A stretch of 64,000 nt of DNA, from positions 17,878 to 81,877 of the forward strand of contig NZ_JAGEOJ010000037.1 in the NCBI RefSeq assembly GCF_017573505.1, given 5' to 3'. This DNA is from Actinomadura barringtoniae. Its GTDB lineage: Bacteria > Actinomycetota > Actinomycetes > Streptosporangiales > Streptosporangiaceae. Below the pieces are notes generated by a model that worked only from the letters and a program-made list of their open reading frames with translations, was not told where the DNA came from and did no database searches. Shown piece after piece: positions 59,484 to 64,000 of the stretch (positions are counted from its first letter, which is position 1; each line of letters begins with the position of its first letter). The position numbers and the translations under genes are program-made.

Positions 59484-59788
59484 ATGCCCGATCTTGGATT
59501 GGCGCCGCACACGATCGTGGTGTGCCTGGCGGTCACGTTCATCGCCGTCGCCGCCGTGGTCACCGCGATCCTCCAGGAGCAGGCGCAGGACCGCGAGGCC
59601 CGCCGCGCCCGCCTGTCCCTGCCGCAGATCGAGGCGGTGCTGCGACGCGAACGGCTCACCCCGCATCGCCAGTTCTGGCAGGGCATGGAAGAAGCGCTGG
59701 TGACCGTACGGCCGCAGGGCCCCAGGAGGAGTCGCGGCGCCAGCGGATGCTCGAAGAGGTCCGTCTCCGCCTGGCCGCCGCGGCCTAG
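59484..59788 (+). pseudogene. Small single-pass membrane protein with a C-terminal frameshift
   Basis: The N-terminal 85 residues read well: a membrane helix (TIVVCLAVTFIAVAAVVTAIL) followed by an acidic/basic helix (QEQAQDREARRARLSLPQIEAVLRRERL). The frame then turns into Arg/Ser/Pro shadow sequence at the C-run 59720-59723. Adding one base there restores a sensible end, QEESRRQRMLEEVRLRLAAAA, stopping at 59788. So the gene is frameshifted relative to a probable ancestor of about 101 aa, by mutation or base-call error. It lies 10 bp after the secreted hydrolase gene, co-directional; function unknown. Confidence 0.6.
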
Positions 59789-60852
59789 GGAGCGTTCGTC
59801 TGCATGACGGGGGTCAGGTCCCGCTGGGCGACGGTCCACAGGGCCGAGGTGCCGGGCGCGCCGTCGACGTCGAAGAAGCGGGTATTGGGCGAGGACGGGA
59901 ACTCGGTGGTCTGCCAACCCGAGCCGGTCCAGCGGAACACGGCGCCGGTGCCGGTGGAGGTCGAGCCCGGCAGTACGAGCCGACCGGCGCCGTCGGAGGC
60001 GAGCGGGCTCTGCGCTTCCTGCGGCACCTTCACCTTGACCCAGGCGGAGCCCGTCCAGCGCAGCAGAGTCGTCAGGGTGCCGGTGTTCTCGAAGCTGGTG
60101 TCGCTCGCCCAGACCTCGCCGGACGAGGTGGCGAAGACCTGGTAGAGCGAGTCGTAGAACCCGAGGTCGGGGACCGGGTAGGACGTCCAGGTCTTGCCGT
60201 TCCAGTGCAGCGACGCCGGTCGGGTCGCATCGCCCTCGCCCTGGCGGCCGACCGCCCAGACGTCGTTGGGGCCGACGGCCACGACGTCGTGCAGGAGGTA
60301 GCCCGCGGGGAGCTCCACCTTCTGGAACGCGCCGTCGACCCAGCGCAGCAGGGCCCGATCGTGCCATTGGCCCGAGACCGCCCAGGTGCCGCCGGGCCCG
60401 GGCCGCACGTACACGCGCCGGGCACCGGCCGGCAGGGAGACGGGCTTGAACCGCGTCCCGTCGAACCTGGCCACGTACGGCGGGTCGGACGGGCCGGTGA
60501 CGAACACGTCGTCGCCGGACTGCGAGAGACCGGTCACCTGGGCCCAACCGGGCCAGCCGTCCAGCGGGTACTCGTGCCAGGCGCCGTCCTTCAGGCGGCG
60601 GACGACGGGGTTGCCGGGCGTCCAGAGGACTCCGCCGGTCGGCTGTGGAATCGCGACCTGCCCCTGTGCGCCCGCGATCCACACGTCCGAGGGGCCCGCG
60701 GCCTCGACGAACCCCAGGGTCCGGCGCGACCAGAGGAAGGGCAGCCCGACCTCCCGCCAGCCGTTCGGCGGCGCGGCCTGGGCGGGCATCGGCACCGAGA
60801 CGACCCCGGCGACCAGCACGGCCGAAAGCAGAATCCGCCTCACTCCACGCAT
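59785..60852 (-). CDS. Secreted beta-propeller-like protein
   Basis: 355 aa. Signal peptide MRGVRRILLSAVLVAGVVSVPMPAQA. The mature protein consists of repeated Trp-rich units such as GPSDVWIAG, DGAWHEYPLDGWPGW, GPGGTWAVSGQWHDRALLRW, GPNDVWAVGRQGEGD and SSGEVWASD, with about 40-50 residue spacing. This suggests a six- or seven-bladed propeller like other actinobacterial secreted WxxG repeat proteins. No catalytic motif is seen. ATG 60852 has GGAGG 5 nt upstream; its stop overlaps the convergent frameshifted gene by 4 bp. Confidence 0.85.
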   Translation of the reverse strand: MRGVRRILLSAVLVAGVVSVPMPAQAAPPNGWREVGLPFLWSRRTLGFVEAAGPSDVWIAGAQGQVAIPQPTGGVLWTPGNPVVRRLKDGAWHEYPLDGWPGWAQVTGLSQSGDDVFVTGPSDPPYVARFDGTRFKPVSLPAGARRVYVRPGPGGTWAVSGQWHDRALLRWVDGAFQKVELPAGYLLHDVVAVGPNDVWAVGRQGEGDATRPASLHWNGKTWTSYPVPDLGFYDSLYQVFATSSGEVWASDTSFENTGTLTTLLRWTGSAWVKVKVPQEAQSPLASDGAGRLVLPGSTSTGTGAVFRWTGSGWQTTEFPSSPNTRFFDVDGAPGTSALWTVAQRDLTPVMQTNAP

Positions 60853-60926
60853 CGCGACCTCCAACGTTCCCAGTGTTTCCTGGCAACGTACAAAGGCCGG
60901 GCGAGGCTGTCCAGACCAAAAGAACA

Positions 60927-61382
60927 TCAATGTCTGTGAGTCGTCTCCCCCGGAAAGACGGCCGTGACCGTACGGCCCTGGCAGTTGCCGTGCCATCCCC
61001 AGCTCGCCGCCGTGAGCGAGACCGTGAGCAGCCCCCGGCCGGACTCGGAAGCCCCGCCGCCGGTTCGTCCGGGCCGCCCTGGTCGGCGACCGAGACCGCC
61101 ACTCCCCCGCCGCCCTGCTGCACTTCCACGGTGAACGACCCGCCGTCCTGACCCGACTCGGTGCGCCGGATCGCGTTCACCACCAGTTCGTTCAGCGCGA
61201 GGAGCACCTCGTCCAGCGCCGGACAGTCCGCGAGCAGGGCACGCGGCGAACATGCGCACACACCGCGCCTGATCGGCCGTGCCGGGGAAGGCGCGCCGCC
61301 AGCTCATCGACGTGTGGGGATCGGGACGGTCGAGCAGCATCGGCCACCTCGCGGGGAACAGAACGGTTCGAGAGGCCTCCAT
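60927..61382 (-). pseudogene. HATPase (anti-sigma-like) gene with two compensating frameshifts
   Basis: The outer frame encodes MEASRTVLFPARWPMLLDRPDPH, FPGTADQARCVRMFAAC at the start and ESGRGLLTVSLTAASWGWHG, GRTVTAVFPG at the end, while the middle, LLADCPALDEVLLALNELVVNAIRR through VAVSVADQGGPDEP, is in another frame. Together they form the RsbW-like HATPase usually found beside Scr1/DUF397 regulators. The shifts fall near 61235 (GGG run) and near 61050-61056 (GCCCC). The gene is therefore inactive unless both are base-call errors. Divergent from the Scr1-like remnant at 61394. Confidence 0.75.
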
Positions 61383-61393
61383 CGTGACCGCGC

Positions 61394-61946
61394 GTGCACA
61401 TCCGCCCCGGCCTCGCCGAGATCATGAAGATCCTCGACGTCCTGAACGTCACGGACGACAAGTGGCAGGAGATCATCACCATCGCCCGCGACGCCGCCGA
61501 ACGCGGCTGGTGGGACGCCTACGGCGACGCCATGGGCGCCCGCCAACGCCTCTACGCCGACATCGAGTCCGGCGCCAAGACCATCAGCGAGTACAACCAG
61601 TTCACGATCCCGGGCGTCCTGCAGACCCCCGACTTCACGCGATTCATGATTGAGATGGTGAGGTCCGAGGGGGCATTGGATTTCCTCCCCGCACGCATGA
61701 TGGAGGCCCGGCTACGCCGTCAGGGGGGGTGTCCTTGGACCTCAAGGGCCGCGCTACGAAGTCATCCTCGACGAGGTAGTCCTACGCCGCCGGACCGTGC
61801 CGCCACGAATCGTCCTCGGCCAGCTCCGGCATCTGATCTCGACCGCTGAGCGGCATCCGCATGTCACGATCTACGTGCTGCCGATTGATGCTGACTTCAC
61901 AGGTCGGCTACTGCCGAAGTGGCCGGCGCAAATCCAGCCACAGTGA
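61394..61946 (+). pseudogene. Scr1/DUF5753 XRE-family regulator, truncated and frameshifted
   Basis: The sequence begins after the helix-turn-helix: RPGLAEIMKILDVLNVTDDKWQ and AERGWWDAYGDAM match the end of the XRE domain and the start of DUF5753, so the DNA-binding part is missing. The frame is good to FLPARMMEARLRRQ; at a seven-G run (61723-61729) it shifts, and the continuation GPRYEVILDEVVLRRRT, VLGQLRHLIS and VTIYVLPIDADFTGRLLPK lies in another frame, ending at a stop at 61944. The C-terminal part after GRLLPK is also gone. Homologues are about 280 aa. It is a decayed copy sitting between the HATPase and DUF397 partners. Confidence 0.8.
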
Positions 61947-62142
61947 AGCCAACGGCGACTGCATTGAGGTGGGCAGTTGGCGCAAAGCGAGTCACAGCGA
62001 GGCTGGCAGCGAATGCGTCGAAGTCGGGTCCGCCGTTCAGGGCACGGTCGGTGTGAGGGACAGCAAGCAGGGTGATGACAGTCCCGTCCTTGAGTTCACG
62101 CGGGCCGAGTGGGCCTCGTTCATTCGCTCGGTGCGTAGGTAG
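61861..62142 (+). CDS. DUF397-domain protein with duplicated N-terminal motif
   Basis: Up to 93 aa from ATG 61861, but the true start is doubtful. The clear DUF397 part is WRKASHSEAGSECVEVGS through VGVRDSKQGDDSPVLEFTRAEWASFIRSV. A second, partial copy RRKSSHSEANGDCIEVGS precedes it directly, so the front of the domain has been duplicated. A GTG at 61969 would give a 57-aa protein without the extra copy. DUF397 proteins act with Scr1-type regulators, and that partner here is decayed. It overlaps the convergent reductase gene by 23 bp. Confidence 0.65.
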   Translation: MSRSTCCRLMLTSQVGYCRSGRRKSSHSEANGDCIEVGSWRKASHSEAGSECVEVGSAVQGTVGVRDSKQGDDSPVLEFTRAEWASFIRSVRR

Positions 62143-62665
62143 CGATGATGGCGCCGGTGCTCGTGGGCTGAGCACTCACCAGCCCGAGCTTTTTCAGCGC
62201 GGCGTCATCAGAGAACAGCTTCTTGCGTCCCCCACCGGCGACGACGGGGTTGATCAGCAGGGTCAGCTCGTCCAGTAGTCCCTCCGCCAGCAGCGAGGCG
62301 ACCAGGCCGGGGCTGCCGGAGACCGAGATGTCCTTGCCTTCGCCCTCCTTGAGGTGCTTGATGTCGGCGAGCGTGGTCAGGGTGCTGTTCTGCCAGTCGT
62401 CGACGTTGTCGAGCGTGGACGAGACGACGTACTTGGGCGAGTTGTTGATCCAGTCGGCGAACGCCGCATCCTCACCACCGGTGTAGTTCGGCCAGTATCC
62501 GGACCACATCTCGTAGGTGCCCCGGCCCAGCAGCACGGCGTCGCAGCGTTCGAGCGACCCGGCCAGCAACGCGGCCATCTCGTCGTCCCAGGCGAACTGC
62601 CACTGATCAGGGGACTCCACGACGCCATCGACCGTGGTGAAGAGGACCGACACGACTTTGCGCAT
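62120..62665 (-). CDS. RibD C-terminal/dihydrofolate-reductase-family protein
   Basis: 181 aa. The fold is indicated by MRKVVSVLFTTVDGVVESPD, RCDAVLLGRGTYEMWSGYWP, KYVVSSTLDNVDDW, ISVSGSPGLVASLLAEGLLDELTLLINPVVAGGGRKKLF. This is the stand-alone YyaP/YwjB-like subgroup common in actinobacteria, commonly of unknown substrate. ATG 62665 follows GGGAAGG. Next on the same strand upstream is an AraC-type regulator gene, 57 bp away, which may control it. Confidence 0.9.
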   Translation of the reverse strand: MRKVVSVLFTTVDGVVESPDQWQFAWDDEMAALLAGSLERCDAVLLGRGTYEMWSGYWPNYTGGEDAAFADWINNSPKYVVSSTLDNVDDWQNSTLTTLADIKHLKEGEGKDISVSGSPGLVASLLAEGLLDELTLLINPVVAGGGRKKLFSDDAALKKLGLVSAQPTSTGAIIATYAPSE

Positions 62666-62722
62666 GATGATGACCTTCCCGTTCCCATTGGCTGCGCGTG
62701 GAGGCTAAGGGAACGGCCGGGC

Positions 62723-63424
62723 TCATGGCTTGTACAGAAGCGACAGCTGGCCTGCGGGCGCCCGGCCGCTGAGCTGCGTGGCCGTACGTCCGACGAAACG
62801 CGTCAACGACCGCGCCAGATGCGGCTGATCGAAGTAGCCGAGGCGGTGGATCACGTCCTGGGCGGGCACGCCCTCCCGAAGCAGAACGGCCGCCTTCCTG
62901 GCGCGAGCGATCTGCCTGATGGTCCCGTGGGTGAGCCCGGTCGCCGCCACGAACCGCCGCTGAACGGTCCGCTCGGAGAGCCCCGACGGCTCGCCCCGAA
63001 GCACCGCCTCAACGATCGGATCACGCGCCAGAACGTCCTCGCGCACCAGCCGTTCGACGAACGCCTCGGCGTTGTCATAGCCGGGAAGGTGCCACGACGA
63101 GCCCTTCAGCGAGAACGAGCGCCGGGTCGCGCCAGGGATCTCGACACCGTCGTCCACCAGCCGACCGGCCGGCAGATGCGGCATGGACGTGCCGGGCTCG
63201 AACGTGATCCCCATGAACGCCGCGTCCTCGGGAACCTCGGCCCGGCCCGCCGCCGACTCCGGCCCGTGCACCACCACGCTGACCTGGTCCCGCTGCTCCA
63301 CGACGACCAGATCCCAGCTCGCGGCGGCGATCGACATCATCTCGCCGGTGCCGACGCTGCGGCTGCGCCACACCCTCTGGATGTACGGGGAGTCCGACGC
63401 CCGGCTCTCGCTCTCCAGGCCCAC
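62723..63424 (-). CDS. AraC-family transcriptional regulator
   Basis: 233 aa. The N-terminal 120 residues are a small sensor region (SWDLVVVEQRDQVSVVVHGPES, FMGITFEPGTSMPHLPAG, DDGVEIPG), and the C-terminus is a two-helix-turn-helix AraC domain: SERTVQRRFVAATGLTHGTIRQIARARKAAVLLREG and AQDVIHRLGYFDQPHLARSLTRFVGRTATQL. GTG 63424 follows GGAGAGG by 8 nt. It probably acts on the downstream reductase gene; the ligand is unknown. Confidence 0.9.
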   Translation of the reverse strand: MGLESESRASDSPYIQRVWRSRSVGTGEMMSIAAASWDLVVVEQRDQVSVVVHGPESAAGRAEVPEDAAFMGITFEPGTSMPHLPAGRLVDDGVEIPGATRRSFSLKGSSWHLPGYDNAEAFVERLVREDVLARDPIVEAVLRGEPSGLSERTVQRRFVAATGLTHGTIRQIARARKAAVLLREGVPAQDVIHRLGYFDQPHLARSLTRFVGRTATQLSGRAPAGQLSLLYKP

Positions 63425-63544
63425 GCCATCACCTCTCCGTCCCGCCCGAACGTCTCCGTCCCGTCCGAACGCCAGTCTGGCACGTCACAGTCTGTGTTCG
63501 GCGACTCCTCAGGTGGGCCGGTTCGGCCCTTGCGGCATCGGTCA

Positions 63545-63832
63545 CCCCTTCCGCTCGGGTCTGGTGCCCGGGTGGGGGTTGAGTACTGGCTAAAGGCCAA
63601 AAAGCTCAGCGACGAAAAGAGTGGGCGAGGGGCTGAGGTCCACTGTTCGGGTGCGGGTTTGGTGGTAGTCAGTGTTCGAACCTTGGAGCGCGCTCCGCGC
63701 GGATTAGCGGCAACGGTCGCCCCTTCCGCTCGGGTCGGCGCCCGGCTGCGGGTCAGCGCTGGTTGAAGGCCGAAAAGCTCAGCGACGAGGAAGGAAGGGG
63801 CGGGGCCGGGGGTGGGCTGTTCGGGTGCGGGT
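63545..63832. repeat. Two diverged direct copies of about 113 bp, non-coding
   Basis: Copies at 63545-63658 and 63720-63832 share CCCCTTCCGCTCGGGTC at the left, AAAAGCTCAGCGACGA in the middle and TGTTCGGGTGCGGGT at the right, with scattered differences. They lie in the 530-bp stretch 63425-63954 between the AraC gene and the last gene; no coding sequence is supported there. Confidence 0.75.
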
Positions 63833-63845
63833 CTCACGGGGCTGC

Positions 63846-63863
63846 GCTACAAGCTTTTGTAGC
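63846..63863. repeat. Inverted repeat GCTACAA-GCTT-TTGTAGC
   Basis: A perfect 7-bp inverted repeat with a self-complementary 4-bp spacer lies just before the switch to AT-rich DNA (63890 onward). It may be a small hairpin or an operator for the gene starting at 63955. Confidence 0.5.
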
Positions 63864-63954
63864 CGCGCTTCGCGCGGGAAGGCACCATCGAAAGAATCTT
63901 CGAATATTTCTATATGATCATGAAAATGGCGGAGAGTGATGGTAAAATAACGGT

Positions 63955-64000
63955 ATGAGTTCGATCGTGGCGGACACCGAATCCGCTTCCACCCAGCAAC
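63955..64000 (+). CDS. Start of an unidentified gene, cut by the window end
   Basis: ATG 63955 opens MSSIVADTESASTQQ, and the frame runs off the window. Only 15 residues are available, so no function is assigned. The preceding 65 bp are strikingly AT-rich for this genome (TATTTCTATATGATCATGAA), with a TAAAAT -10-like hexamer 12 nt before the ATG. This suggests either a strong promoter or the edge of acquired DNA. Confidence 0.5.
   Translation, partial: MSSIVADTESASTQQ

Overview
The window is chromosomal DNA from a very GC-rich, gene-dense actinomycete. Evidence for this is the frequent GTG starts, many 1-8 bp stop/start overlaps, and actinobacterial families: tandem DUF574-type methyltransferases, an Scr1/DUF5753 plus DUF397 plus HATPase locus, several Ser/Thr kinases, a SpoIIE phosphatase, a deazaflavin (F420)-type nitroreductase domain and an HspR-type operator on lon. 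The style fits Thermomonosporaceae/Streptosporangiales (Actinomadura-like), but that placement is inference. I see no rRNA, tRNA, CRISPR array or intact insertion sequence.

Layout. 0-10 kb: two methyltransferase paralogues, a cation/proton antiporter downstream of purC, the sbcDC nuclease pair, and a deaminase/reductase pair resembling the two halves of RibD. 10-23 kb: an aldehyde dehydrogenase; a coupled ABC exporter plus two-component system (ATPase, permease, histidine kinase, response regulator); a giant hybrid kinase with nine HAMP-type units and its coupled response regulator; and a divergent SpoIIE-type phosphatase. 23-29 kb: two degenerate AMP-ligase-like proteins and a large LuxR/ATPase regulator, all on the minus strand.

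28.9-38.3 kb is the most interesting part: five co-directional, mostly overlapping genes encoding a kleisin-like candidate, two small winged-helix (KITE-like) candidates, an SMC/MukB-like coiled-coil ATPase and a 1130-residue HEAT-like solenoid protein. It resembles MukBEF/MksBEF/Wadjet in architecture, but no JetD/MksG-type nuclease is present and a solenoid protein sits in its place.

38.3-48.2 kb: a small membrane protein and a 35-residue hydrophobic peptide, two tandem paralogous membrane Ser/Thr kinases with a leftover C-terminal tail between them, then a minus-strand sugar/polyol uptake and catabolism cluster (ABC ATPase, permease, lipoprotein, IolE-like isomerase, Gfo/Idh dehydrogenase) with LacI-type operators. 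48.3-54.2 kb: an SDR-nitroreductase fusion, a repeat-filled intergenic region, a TetR/VOC divergent pair with twin operators, and lon under an HspR (HAIR) operator. 54.3-64 kb: a kinase fused to a STAND-type helical/WD40 module, a secreted alpha/beta hydrolase, a secreted beta-propeller-like protein, a cluster of frameshifted genes (small membrane protein, HATPase, Scr1 regulator, DUF397), a DHFR-like reductase, an AraC-type regulator, and a repeat-bearing, AT-rich 3' end where a new gene begins.

A cross-cutting feature is 18-bp tandem repeats at unrelated loci: the AMP-ligase tail, the sugar ABC ATPase tail and the lon leader. Several other proteins have expanded low-complexity segments.
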